Notes: generated from the sequence alone by a model not told the origin. A stretch of DNA of 64,000 nt from Cryptomeria japonica (GCF_030272615.1 NC_081411.1:187987949-188051948), one strand, 5' to 3'; numbered from the stretch's first letter, positions 34,905-46,874 are shown. A program made the numbers and translations.

Positions 34905-36067
34905 ATCTCCCCCTTTAAAATAGATGTCAACACATGTAGTATCCGGCCTACTACATACTCACTCTCCCCCTTTGTGTGATCCAAACCTTCCCTTCTATAT
35001 AATCCATGGAGTCCCACACATGCAGTATGTGGTATACTACATAATCTTTCTCCCCCTTTGATAGCAATGGAAAAGGGCACTATCAGGGTTTCATTCCTCC
35101 TTGTATCTACCAAGTACTGATAGAAATATTTCTCCCCTTTATCTTTATCAGATTTCGATACCACTTGTTAAAGAACTCAATTTGTAGAAGGGTGTCTTAG
35201 TGAATAAAAATTACTTTTCGGTTAGAGTGCATCACCTCTTGTTTGATCCCAAATTTCTTTATAATCAAATGTGATTTTAATATGAATACAATCAACCAAA
35301 TGAACAGTAGATACCCTTAACCATGAAATTCTCCTGGGTATTTCTACAACCATTTCTATCATCTGCAATTTAGGCAGCCAGTACACTTACAAGTTCAAGC
35401 ATGCCAACTCTACTTCAAAAAACACTTGAAATCCCCCCGAGTTATACATCTGAGTTCTACAATGTCAGTCAGATCCAATACTGGGGAACCAAAATTCACC
35501 ACATACCAGTTGAGCTATGCAAATGTTATTATCCGATGCTCTTTCAGCTCTCTTATATCCACTACAGCCTATGACATGATCCTGGATATACACAATGCCA
35601 TACAATATCATCATCATGCCAAGAGTTAAATTGGTTAGCCCAAAAACATGCATGCCTGCATGATCAACAATCGAGCCAACATATGTCATTCAAGTCTTCA
35701 TCAACACAACTTGAGACATAACTTCCTTATTCCATGTTACCGGGGCTAATTCAATGATCTCCAACCTTATTGTCTTACATAACCTACAAGTACATGTTAG
35801 CATCATACTGGTAACATCCTGCACATACTAGTTTCCAATACCGGTCCATCATCACTACTGGAGCACGTTCTTGTAACTCCTATCATTTTGTGTCACTTTG
35901 CATCTAAGTCCAATTGTTAATCTCCATTTATTGACACATGTGATAGTGTTCCAACTCTGATCTGTAGGTGTGTAGCCAAGATAGCCTCTACACACACTCA
36001 TCTTCTCATTTCCATCCTTCATACGGGTAGCAACTTGTTCCTCCAAGTTTTCTTCTTTACTAAGGGG
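34905..36067 (-). other. Copia C 3' internal region with multiple purine tracts
   Basis: The terminal PPT (AAAGGGGGAGAT, sense) is at 34905-34916. Similar tracts recur near 34968, 35048 and 35132. No domain is recognisable. The open stretch at 34850-35164 crosses the PPT and LTR end, so I do not call it a gene. Confidence 0.6.
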
Positions 36068-36072
36068 GTGAA

Positions 36073-36868
36073 TGTTAGGATTCTCAAAGATACTGAGAGG
36101 GGGGGGTGAATTAGTATCTAACCAGGAATAATATTTTCTTAACTTATAACATGAAAAGCATATTAAAACTGTGTACCGATAAACCAGAAATAATGCAGCA
36201 AATAAGAATAACAACCACAATATGAAAAGCACACAATAACACAATGTTTTAATGAGGAAATTTGATGTGGGAAAAACCTCGGTGGGATTTATGACCCACA
36301 ATATTCACTTACTGGCCAATAAGAGAATATTACTGCTATAATAGGGGCATACACATGCAGGAAGGTCAAGTGCCTAGAGCTCACTGCTTAATTACAAAAG
36401 AAGTCACATTGACTTACAAAAATGGATTATACTAATCCAATGTCTTGCACTGCTTCAGATTAGCATCTTCTATGCCAGATTGAGTACCAGTTTAAGTTCT
36501 ACTACAAACATAAACCCTTATCCAATAATTCACATAATAGGTCTACTACCTTCTATCTTTTGCATCATACCCTAACATATATAAAATGATCTACAATGAT
36601 CTCATACATATATGAGTCATATTACAATCCTCCATGTCAGATTACAAAAGTTTTTACAATTAATTACAAAATACATTAATACAAAATTATTGTCGGCTAG
36701 GGTGTCAGCAATCTTCCTTTTTGGTGCTGGTGTTCTGTATGCCGGTGTAGAGTCTGTCAGTGTCAGTGCTTGTGTTTGTCTATTGGTATCACATGATTGT
36801 AAGGTTTCCATCAATGATAATACCTTAAATCACCTACAATATCTCATTGGAGTGTGCATTTGCCAACA
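36073..36868 (-). repeat. Element B 3' LTR (796 bp)
   Basis: TGTTAGGATT to GTTTGCCAACA-type end (TGCCAACA). Contains GTGGGAAAAACCTCGGTGGG at about 36267-36286. Followed by PPT AAAGGGGGAGAT (sense) at 36869-36880. Confidence 0.92.
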
Positions 36869-37062
36869 ATCTCCCCCTTTGGCATTTATGGCAACACTCA
36901 TGAGAAAAATTTAAGAGTGTATCCAAAAATTGAAGTCCAAAAATCTTGCCAAAAAATTATACCAGAAATTATACCAGATGTGTGCTCCCCTTGAGCAGAT
37001 GATCTCTATTTTTTTATTTTTCTCATCTCTACTACTCCCCCTTTGACATCAATGACAAAGGT
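36869..37062 (-). other. Element B terminal and internal polypurine tracts
   Basis: Terminal PPT at 36869-36880; a second, CTCCCCCTTTGACATCAATG on the plus strand, at 37039-37058. The internal tract lies at the very end of ORF2, which in one reading runs through it as SLMSKGE and a stop. Confidence 0.65.
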
Positions 37063-40000
37063 TGTCATTCACTGTCAATGGAGTCCTTCCTGGATTCTTG
37101 TAACCGGTGAGTTGCAATCTGAAAAATATTTGTCAAAGTCAGATTTAAACCATTACTGAATGATTTGTTGTCTTTTAGTGCCTCTTGAGTTCTCTGCACT
37201 GTACTGGTGAGTATGTGCATTTTCTCTTTCGGCGTCTTAAGTTCGGGAACCAGAGCCTCAGAAATTTATTTTCTCAAAGAAATGAGGTAGTCTAGTTTGG
37301 GACTAAGTCTACATTTCAAGTCCTTTGCTTTATCCTCTATTCTTTCTTTTTCCTTCTCTAACAGTTTGATTTTCTCTTCTTGCTCTGCAATCTTCTTCTC
37401 TATCTCCAAAAATGAATCCAATGTACCTATCAGATTGTCAGTAATATTGTTAATCTTATCTTGTGCTTTACTAATTTCCTTGTCTAGATCTTCTATTAAA
37501 ATATTTGTTTTACAAGAATCTCTATACAATTTCTTGAATTCAAGAATTATCCCTCCAAGTTCCAGTAATAATGTTTCCATTTTCTCCTTATTCTTCATCA
37601 CAATTTCCTCAAAGAATTTCTCTTTTTCCTTAACCAATCTCTCCTTGAATGTGTCCTCATTTATTTGATCAATAGTCAATATGTTGTCGGTGATGAACTT
37701 AGACAATGTGTCTAGTTGACTTAAAGAATCTTTATTAGCTACAATACACTTTGGTGATATCAATTTAAGAATGGGAATTGTATCATCAATAGCCTTATAG
37801 GCTTGTGCATTGCACTCTGTGATCTTCTTTATTGAATCTAATAAGACCTCTGTTACATTTGTAGGTCAGAATTCTACCATAGAAGTACCAACTGTTTGTC
37901 CAACTGTCTTCACAATATCCATACTACCGGTTGTAGTAATCACCTTGCTTGGTTCAACCTCTAGTAGGTTAGTTTGTATTTGCATTTCTACAAATAAAGG
38001 TTTAGGCTTTTCAGTTTTGGCTGGTGGCACTGTATTTGTCTGAACTTTTGCCTCAACCTGTACCTGTTCTAGTTTTTCCATCTATATCTCAGAAGGTTTC
38101 TCTGAGTTCTCAACAACCAGTTTCTCAATCTCTGTCTCTGTATGCACTTCCAGTTTCTCTGTTTGTACCTCTACACTATCCGTTTCTGGTTCTCTTGACT
38201 ATTTATCAATTGTATCTACTAGTTTCTCTAATGGTTTACTAGTGGTATCCTCTGTCGGTTGCTCTATCTGAGTAGGTTTTTATTTGTTTATATTTACAAT
38301 TTTATTTACCTCAACCTCAGCATCTGCAGCCGGTGACTCAGTAATCACATGTGTCTTCTTGTTCTCAGTGGTTTTTCTGTCAACCACAACATTTACTTCT
38401 TGAGTATCTATATTCACAGTGTACAAAACTTCAGACTTGGGATTTGTATCTTTTAATGGAGTCTCCATACTCTTAGTAGCCAGTTGACTGTCTGTAGTAT
38501 CTACCGGTGGAGTATTCAAAGGAGGTAGGGTTAAGTTATTAGTTATTTTCAGGCTTGGAGGTCCACCTACCTTACCTTTCCCCTTATCCCTATCCTTTTG
38601 GTATACTTTAATAGTCTTTGGTCTAAGTAATTCTTCCTATTTTTCTTTTTCCACAAAGAATATATCCCATGCATCTACTATTTCCTTAGAGACTTCATTC
38701 ACTCTACCTGCCATTAGTGCTACGTGCTCGTGAGTAGTGGAGAATAATGTCCGATTTTCTTCACTGATTAGTTTATCTATTTCATCAGGTGAGTTGACTA
38801 GATGTACTACAAGTAATTTTTCAATTTTAATTTTCTTGTCCAACTCAACGATGGCTAACCTTCTAGCTTCTAATCTCCTATACAGATCATTTTGGTATTT
38901 CATCAACAACTTCCATAAAAAATTTCTTATATATATCCAAGTGTAAGATTACACTGTTCTCTATGCTTTCCTTGTCATCTACAGATAGTGTGCTGTATAT
39001 TTTGATGATGTTCTTCAATTTACCATCTTCAGTTATTTCACTTAGAAGTTTATCCAGTGGAGCAATATCTTGTTTTACCTTTCTTTTCTTCTTAGGTGTC
39101 AACTTCTTTTTCACTGGAGGCCTTACTGCCTATTGTTTTTGCCTTGTTTTCCCGAGTGTAGGTGAGGGTACTAGTGAGGGTTTTCTTTTCCTTTCTACCC
39201 TTTTAAATACCGCTGGCATATCACTCTTAGAGGAGGTTCCAACCGGTGAAAGATGAGCTTCTAGTTGAAGTCCTTCCAACTCACTTTCCTTTATACCAGT
39301 TTTCTTCAAAACATCTTCCTTAATTTCTTTAGCCTATCGGGTTCCTTTTCTTACTGTTTCTTCAACCTTCTTAACCCTTTTTCTAGACTCAATTCCACTC
39401 TCAATTGTTTTAGCATTTCCAAAAACTTTCTCAGTGGGTTCCTTTGGTACTTCAAGGAGGGCTTTTGCATAAGTTTCAATAATATTGTCATCTATTTCAT
39501 AGCCCATTTCAGTTACCTAGATAGTTCTAGGGACAACTGCTTCCATCCAAATTTCACCCTTTTTAATTACAAAATAAATTTGTTTCTAATACTTCTCCAC
39601 AATAGCTTGTGACAATCTTACTCTAGTTTTCATTCAAGCTTTCAATGCTTGAAAATATTCATTTAGGTTTTTCTCCCTATTTTCTCCCATGTAGTTCAAT
39701 AGATCCAATAGTTTCTTTCCTACGGGTATGTCAAAGCCAAAATCTCTTGTACCAATACTGGGTACTTATTTAGTTATGTACAACATTAGACAAACAAGCA
39801 AATTTCCAAATCTAAATTTTCCTTTCTTATCTCCTTTAATCTTCCCCAGATTGTCTATCAATTCATCTTTGAGCCATTCACATACATCTATTCTTGCATT
39901 ATCATTAAGCATGTCATAAGAACTTTTAATACATAGGCTAAAAAATGAGTTCAACCTATTTGCATGTGTAGCTTTGTAGCCTAAGATCATACTGATAAAT

Positions 40001-40554
40001 CTCACATTTATGTCCTTTACATCATTTACCCTTAAAGACCTTTTGTTGGATGTTGCACCGGTTATGTTTATCACTGTGTCATTTGAGACCTTCTTTGTTT
40101 TGTCAGGTCTTCTATTGGTGGAAGGTAACCCTATTGATGCCTTAATGACTTCCTTTGTGATTTTATGAATTGTATCCAACCAGAAGAATTCACCATGAAC
40201 TTTGCTTAGCACATTCCTTATAATATCCTTGGGAAAATTCAGGACACTAAGGATTTCAGTAAAACCTAGGGTTTCCACTATCTTATGTTCCAGTTTGATA
40301 TTTCTAGATTCATCACAAATCATAGTGTTATACATGTTTTTGATCTCATCATCACCTAATTCCTCTATATGACATTGTATATACATCCTAGGGTCTTCAA
40401 CATATACAACTTCCTTAGGAATTTGAGAAAATGCACCTATGCTATCATCTTTCTTCGCAATTTTAGGAACCAGTTTGAATACGGGTCTAGGGTGCTTAAT
40501 TACCTCAATCACAATAGGGTTTGCAATAAATTAAAGAGTGGATGAAGAAGCCAT
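37063..40554 (-). pseudogene. Element B ORF2, unknown nuclear-type coiled-coil protein
   Basis: ATG at 40554 (MASSSTL) to about 37070: about 1160 codons, one frameshift near 38900 and about 13 stops (7 of them TAG). I do not recognise the family. Order: a globular N-terminal region of about 270 residues (KHPRPVFKLVPKIAKKDDSI, later GYKATHANRLNSFFSLCI, CEWLKDELIDNLG), a Lys/Glu-rich part, a basic cluster with PKKKRKV (39076-39096), a segment with LEARRLAIVELDKKIKIEKL, a long Thr/Val/Glu-rich linker (about 37870-38520), and a C-terminal coiled coil (37266-37763, IEKKIAEQEEKIKLLEKEK). No membrane segment or enzyme motif. It occupies the place of pol. Its retention suggests a function for the element, but that is inference. 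Confidence 0.72.
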
Positions 40555-41030
40555 AGTTATAAATACCTCAATCTACCTTTAGGATGAATGCTTTGATGAA
40601 CTGCTTCACTTTTTTGCTAAGGATGCCTTCGCTCGGGAATTTTTGCGCTCTCGAAGGTTTGAATGCTCAGTGGATGAAAAAGGAGCCAAAACACTTGCTT
40701 TATAATGTTATTTTCTCCAACTACCACATTTAATGCTCATCGATTAAGTCACAACTTAACTCATTTGCTGGTATAGAAGCAATTTCAACTTCTCACCATC
40801 AGCCAAGGGAATAATAGCATGTTTTTCACTTTGTTGCTAAACCCTCAAAGGATTTTCCTTCAGTTAGATGAAGAGTCTCGTGCTGGTGGAGTGATACTCT
40901 GTTCTACCCATGGAGGGGTATTCCCTTCAACATTCTAATCTAACTTTCTGATCCATTGTTTAGAGAATTCTTTCTTTACCTCTTCAACCTTTTCTTTACC
41001 TTTCAAACTAGGACCTTTGTTATTTGCCAG
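40555..41030 (-). other. Element B spacer between gag and ORF2
   Basis: About 480 bp, AT-rich, no convincing frame. A TATA-like ATTTATAAC (sense) lies directly upstream of the ORF2 ATG, too close to act as a conventional promoter for that ATG. Confidence 0.5.
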
Positions 41031-42010
41031 TAGGGACTTGCTTCAACAAAATTTTGCAATATGTCCAATTTTGTTATAGGCATAACAAGTCACATTGTTT
41101 TTCTGAATAGCTTTCCCATATCTTATGTCGATATGTGTTCTGCATTGATTAGATAAGTGTCCAGATCTTCCACAAACATAACATCTTACATTTATTCTGC
41201 AATTTTCTGAGTTATGACCAACTTTGTTGCATTTAGAACATTAAAGGGTGGGTGTATTAGTGTTCTGATAATTTCTAGATCTACACTGATTTTCTCTATG
41301 ACCATACTTATTATAGTTAAAGCATTACCCATTGAATTTGTAAGCATTAGGTTGTCTTAATGGTTTTCTATGATCATGATTGTTTGTAGTATCGGAGCTT
41401 TCACCAATTTCAAAGCCAAAGCCATTTGTATCACCATTAGGTTTTTGATTCCTCAGCATGTCAATAAGTTCTTCTGAACTTTTCTTGAATTTCTCCTTGT
41501 GTTGATTTTCAGCAGTTAGTTCATTCTCCAAGATCACTTCCTGTCTCATGAGTTCAGTTCTGTCATTTTGTGTGTGCGTCAAATCTATCTTCAACATATC
41601 ATTTTCATGACTAAGTCTTGTGTTTTCATTTCCAACATCATTTAGTCTTCTAACCAAGTCTTCTTCATTCTTCTTTTTGTCTTCAATTTCCTTACAAAAT
41701 CTCATAGTCATATCTTGCATTTCATTCTTTATTGTACAGTTATCTTGTCTCAGCTTGTTTACCAAATCATTAAGAGTTTCCTCTTCATCTTCCTCTTTCT
41801 ACATCTTCTCACAAAGTTCTCTTCTTTTATTCCTTGCTATAGTGTAATTTTCTTGAAGTGCTTGAATGATATCCTGAGCAGCCTTCAGATCATCCTCAAG
41901 TTTGATATTTTTCACCTTTTCTGCATCATAGTCTGAAAGAGCTATTTCCAATTGCTTTCTCAAGTTTTCCATCTGTACCAGTGTCAAGATCTTCCTCAAG
42001 CTGTTAGGCT
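41031..42010 (-). pseudogene. gag: Element B short Gag: coiled coil plus four zinc knuckles
   Basis: Starts almost at the primer site. Order: a long coiled coil (LRKQLEIALSDYDAEKVKN, LEDDLKAAQDIIQALQE, then ENTRLSHENDMLKIDL), a linker, then four CCHC-type knuckles at about 41040-41325: CFNYNKYGHRENQC, CSKCNKVGHNSENC, CYVCGRSGHLSNQC and CYAYNKIGHIAKFC. The middle two have all ligands; the outer two have Tyr for the second Cys. No DUF4219 or UBN2 capsid region is present, unlike copia A and G. Stops separate the modules. It should bind RNA but could not build a particle alone. Confidence 0.8.
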
Positions 42011-42028
42011 TCTAAAAATAGAGGCCCA

Positions 42029-42041
42029 GGCTCTGATACCA
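42029..42041 (-). other. Element B primer-binding site (tRNA-iMet)
   Basis: Sense TGGTATCAGAGCC, two bases inside the 5' LTR, a perfect initiator tRNA-Met site. Confidence 0.92.
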
Positions 42042-42043
42042 AT

Positions 42044-44067
42044 TGTTAGGATTCCCAAAGATACTGAGAGGGGGGGTGAACCAGTATTTGACTGGTAATA
42101 ATATTTTCTTAACTTATAACATGAAAAGCATATTAAAACTGTGTACTGGTAAACTAGAAATAATGCAGCAAATAAGAATAACAACCACAACATGAAAAGC
42201 ACACCATAACACAATGTTTTAATGAGGAAACCCAGTGTGGGAAAAACCTCAGTGGGATTTGTGACCCACAATATTCACTTCCTTGCCAATAACAGAATAT
42301 TACTGCTACAATAGGGGTGCTGACATATGTGCAAATTATGTTGACATGATGATATTGTGTTGTCATTGATGTCAATATGCTAAAAGAGAACTGGTAACAT
42401 GCTGAAGAGTGAACCAGTAATATGATGAAGAGAGAATAGGTTTATTGAAGTTAAGAAACTTGCAAAGTGAACTAGTATAATAATGAGAACCAATATATGT
42501 GCAAAAGGTGAAGCGGTACATTTGTCCAAGTGAACCAGTATATGGAATGTTTTCTATCAAGGTTTAATATGGTATGACTACCGGTTGGTAGTCTCAGCTT
42601 TAGGGTTTCTGGTTGAAGTGTTTTGAGCCTTTGTGATTCAACTGATGGCATTGTGTGATGAGTTAGCATTGTAATGGAGATCAGATCATGTTTCCACATC
42701 AGCCTCGTGCACGTGAAGGATCTTGCATGAAGGACATTGATCCTATCTACCTTGGGAATGTGTGAAGTCTGTGCAAATGATGGAGAATGCATGATGGGTT
42801 ATCACCTCCAAGAAGCGGTGAAGAACAAATGATGGAGAATATCTTGAGATCTATTCAAGACCGTTGTATTCAAATGCGAAGTGTTCAATGGTTAGGATTG
42901 AATTGATTGAATTGCTCAACCTAAATGTTTAGGGTTTAGGGTTTATGTTACCGACCTATTTGTTTCCCATAAGGTTGATGTTGTGTTTCATGTTGAAGTT
43001 GTTGGCAAATGTTGTGTGTGAATTTAAGTGCAAAGATACGTGATTCTTGCCAAACTAGATAAGAGGGTTGATACCTACAAAGTGTGTATGTAGAAGAAAG
43101 GAACTAAAGTGGGTCTGCATTCACATTGAGTGCTATTACTAGATCATTGTAATACCTGTTGATCTCTAATCACTTCAATAGTTGGAAAATCCCTTAACAG
43201 GGTAGCTTTAACCAGCTTGTTATAAATCCTTTAATAGGGTGACTCAAAGCCATTGAGTTCATAAAATCCTCTAACAAGGTAACCCTTAACAGGGTTTAAC
43301 CCTTAACCGAGTATTCTAGCCATCCCTTAACTGGGTGATCCCTAACAAGATTGGTTCCTAACAGAACTTGTTGTAACAGTCTTTAACCGGACTAGGCTTC
43401 TAATAGAGCGAACTTCTAAAGAGTTCAAAAATAGATTGTGGGTATTCATCCCCACCGTGGTTTTTCCCAGTTGGGTTTCCACGTGAAAAATATGTGTGTC
43501 ATATGTGATGTCTTTTTCATGTGATGCTATGTTTTTTTTGTCAAGCGATGAATCATGTTGATCTAGCATGTTATTATATTTTTGATGATAGAATACCTAT
43601 TTATGCACAAGGATAATGTGGAAATGAGGGTGTAGTTTGTGTGGTAAGATAATTGTTTCTGGTTTATATCTTTCATAGTCTCATTGTGCTTAACCGGTAG
43701 TATTTTGTTTTATGACCGGTGTTAGTGATTGCTAGTCAAGTTCACTATTTGCAGTCAAAGTAGTTTAGGAAAAGTTTTTATACCTATATTGATTCACCCC
43801 CCCCTCTCAGTACCGATTTGGTACTCTTTGTTCATCATTGTGTTATCAAGGGGCCTGCACATGCAAGAAGGCCAAGTGCCTAGATCTCACTACTCAATTA
43901 CAAAAGAAGTCACACTGACTTACAAAAATGGATTATACTAATCCAATGTCTTGTACTACTTCAAATTAGCTTTTTTTATGCCAGATTCAGTACCAGTTTA
44001 AGGTTGCCATCAATGACAATACCTTCAATCACCTACAATATCTCATTGGAGTGTGCGTTTGCCAACA
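42044..44067 (-). repeat. Element B 5' LTR, interrupted and internally deleted
   Basis: Segments 42044-42317 and 43854-44067 match the 3' LTR. Relative to it, about 308 bp are missing near 43998 (CAGTTTAAG joined directly to GTTGCCATCAATG). The solo LTR at 42318-43848 interrupts it. Confidence 0.88.
42318..43848 (+). repeat. Plus-strand solo LTR inside element B's LTR (1531 bp)
   Basis: TGCTGACATA to GTGTTATCA, flanked by perfect TSD AGGGG (42313-42317 and 43849-43853). It has the CCGTGGTTTTTCCCAG box near 43451 in the plus orientation and TTCACCCCCCCCTCTCAG near its 3' end, both typical of the SIRE-like LTRs here. An array of CCCTTAACAGGG-type palindromes fills 43185-43430. It is the youngest insertion in the deepest part of the nest. 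Confidence 0.9.
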
Positions 44068-44072
44068 GTGAA

Positions 44073-46110
44073 TGATATGGTTAGTTTACAAATCCCCCTA
44101 AGATATTGCATCTCCTTTAAGCCTTCGAAGATATCACCTATGCATTAAATGCACAGTGTCGGTCCATGGTCTTTTGATTGGTCCATACATTTCCAGACTA
44201 CTGCATAACCAGAAGTAGTGATATAGTAGCACACAACATCCATCCCAACTTCATGATTGGGGAATCTCTTAACATACCATTTTGACCATCTTCTTCTTGT
44301 CGTGTTGTTGTGACTGGCAACCAAAACCAGTGGACCTCTTGATTTTGCAAGGACATTTCTCCTTTGGTTTCTAGTAGTTCTCTGACTTCCATATGCTCTG
44401 TATCCATTACTAAGTTGAGCACAACTACTATATCGGCTTTTATATGATTGCAAGTTCCTCTTTCTAGATTCAAACACTCTCTGGCCAAACCCATTGCAGT
44501 TATAACAAGCATTATTTTCATAACCGAGAGAGGGGATATGCATGTATCTATTCCTGGATACATTTTGCTCATATGCATGACATCTATGAGATCCTAGATT
44601 ATTCCTTCTAGATCTTTTTCTACATTCTTCTGCCCTATGGACATGATCATTACATGCAAAGAAATAACCAAAGAAGGAAGGTTTATAACTTACAAACTTA
44701 TTCTACCACACATGGGGAGATCTTACTAATTTGGCATCTCCATTTTTCCTTCTCTTAGGATGAATCTTGGGTTGTCCATACTTTTCATTTCATCCATTTG
44801 GTCCTTTCATCTTCCACACTTGTCTTGACATGTGGGTGGTAGCATTTGTTTGTCCTCCACTGGTAGGAGTTCCTCTTTGTTGTCTTCTCATGTTTCTGCA
44901 TCTGGTGAAGCTATCTTCTCCCATCTTCCCTTTTCCTTTGGGATCTCCAGTGTCCATCCTTCTTGTAGCACCAGTCCTCATCCTTATCTGCATATCTTCA
45001 CCATTTGTGGTTAGATCTACTTTCTTCTAGGGAGTATTCTGGACAATGAAGGTATGTCCTTTGTTTCTCCAATTAAGGAGACAAACATAATGTCATTGTA
45101 GGGGACATTCTTGCTGGTGGAGCATTGACCAACACCACTTCCTTATAATTCAGTGTCCTTGGCATCTTTTCTCTTTTTCAAGATTTTGTCCAAGGCATCA
45201 CTGTTGCCATCAAACCAAATTCTTACCTTGAGCTCATCTTGACATTTCTCAAGGTCATTTTGGAAAACCTCCATTTCTTCAAGAAACTTCTAATATTCTA
45301 TCTTTTACCTCTAGCTCAAATGCTAGATCTTTACATTGACACTCCTTGGTGGCTTCCTCTTGAGTCTTCAGCTCTGAGATACATTTTTCAAATTCTTCAA
45401 GGCATTTGATCAATCGGTTCTTCTCCAAAATAGTAGAATTCTTGAATAGCTTGTATTCATTTCTTACACTTCTGAGTTCTTCAAGTGCATTTACAAGCTC
45501 TCCTTCAAGATCAACTTTTTCTTCCTCTTCTTCACCTTCACTATCATTGCCAAATACATCTTGTTGGTAGGAGTGATTTGCATGATCATTCTCAGATGTG
45601 TGCCTCTCATCTTCTGATTCTTGAGCCATGAAGAGGTGGGATCCTTCAAAATCATTGCTACATATGCTAGCAGATTTGCCTTCATTGTTTGTAGATACAT
45701 GAGATGGATTTCACATTCTATCATCACAAGATGGTTCTGCAGTAGTGGGCTCATTTCCATAGAGCTTCTTTAATTTGTCCCATAATCTCTTTGTCGATCT
45801 GCATTTGTCCACCTATGAGGAGATATCATTTGTTAACCCTTAAAGTATAGCCTTCATTGCTTCTTCATTGCACTGGTTTCTTATTTCTGCATCTGAATCA
45901 GTGGGAGGAATCACTTTACTAGGGCAGCCACTTACAATAGACATCCAAATATCATACCCTAGAGAGGATAAGTGAACTTCCATTCTACAACTCCAAATGG
46001 AATAGTTCGAACCATTAAACAACAAAGCTAGGATTGACACTAAACAAACCATTATGTCCTTAAGACATAATCTACACAAGCTGGAGAAAGCTTGTCTGAC
46101 TAGGAACCTA
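44073..46110 (-). pseudogene. gag: Copia C Gag remnant
   Basis: From the primer site down: FNGSNYSIWSCRMEVHL and YDIWMSIVSG (Gag N-terminus, 45840-46030), WDKLKKLYG, an acidic part (SEGEEEEEKVDLEGELV) followed by a coiled coil (45279-45560), a Ser/Arg-rich region, and a knuckle-like CYNCNGFGQRVFES near 44480-44520 whose His and last Cys are lost. Stops and frameshifts throughout. The capsid core between FNGSNY and the acidic region is mostly missing. Element B is inserted at 44072. Confidence 0.75.
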
Positions 46111-46123
46111 GGCTCTGATACCA
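46111..46123 (-). other. Copia C primer-binding site (tRNA-iMet)
   Basis: Sense TGGTATCAGAGCC, two bases inside the LTR that starts at 46126. Confidence 0.92.
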
Positions 46124-46612
46124 ATTGTTAGACATAATGCATCACTAAGAAGGGGGTGAATCAGTGGTTTTCAATCATTTCCCTTTAACTAGCCTATGTG
46201 TGTATACCAGTTATGGGATCTAAATCAATGCAAACTTTCCAGTTAGAGGGGAGACCAACATAAATGCAATAACACACAAAGGAGACATCACATAACACTG
46301 GTATGTATGAGGAAAACCCAAGATGGGAAAAACCTTGGTGAGAAATGTTGCTGGAGTCTACTACTCTAATCCAGCCTCACAATGAATCTTCGATTACAAT
46401 GTTTAGGGCACCAACCCCTGATTTAGGGTACCAACCCAAAAAGATACAACCCCTGATTTAAGTGCAGCAACCCAAGAAGATACAACTCGTACACCAAGAA
46501 AAAACTTAGTGAATACAAAACAATCATTTACAAATTAATAACCTTGTTACAAATGGATTTTATAACACTTCTGCAAATCTCTCTGTTGGATCTCTTGTCC
46601 AGTTCACTGTTG

Positions 46613-46874
46613 GTTCTCTACTTGGCCCTCTCACTACTGTTGCAACCTTATCAGTTCAACCTCTTCTCCTCTTCCAATTCTCTTTGTTGGTTCTTTCTTC
46701 TCTCGACTGCTCTGCTGCCCTCCACCGATACTATTTTTTGTCAGTTCTCTACTTGGCCCTCTCACTACTGCTGCAACCTTATCAGTTCAACCTCTTCTCC
46801 TCTTCTAGTTCTCTTTGTTGGTTCTCTCTTCTCTCAACTGCTCTACTACCCTCCATTGATACTATCTTTTGTTG
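46613..46874 (-). repeat. 131-bp tandem duplication in copia C 5' LTR
   Basis: GTTCTCTACTTGGCCCTCTC starts at 46613 and 46744. The two units differ by a few bases. The 3' LTR has one copy. Confidence 0.85.

Larger units (their letters stand above)
36073..44067 (-). mobile_element. Element B: pol-less SIRE-like element with a large unknown ORF
   Basis: LTRs 36073-36868 and 42044-44067 (interrupted by a solo LTR and with an internal deletion). Perfect TSD GTGAA at 36068-36072 and 44068-44072. Perfect primer site and PPT. Interior: a short gag (coiled coil plus four knuckles, no capsid) and ORF2. No RT, RNase H, integrase or protease motif. It is nested in copia C. Length without the solo LTR is about 6.5 kb. 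The intact TSD, PBS and PPT show it was mobilised in trans. Confidence 0.9.

Noticed and set aside
34850-35164. 104-codon minus-strand frame in copia C
   Set aside because: It spans several PPT-like tracts and the LTR boundary and has no recognisable feature.
39766-40512. ORF2 N-terminal part as a normal host gene
   Set aside because: It lies within the TSD-bounded element B between gag and PPT, and its frame continues with stops to 37070, so it belongs to the element even if originally captured.
42029-42041. Match to initiator tRNA-Met as a tRNA gene
   Set aside because: Only 13 bases complementary to the tRNA 3' end, placed at an LTR. It is a primer-binding site.
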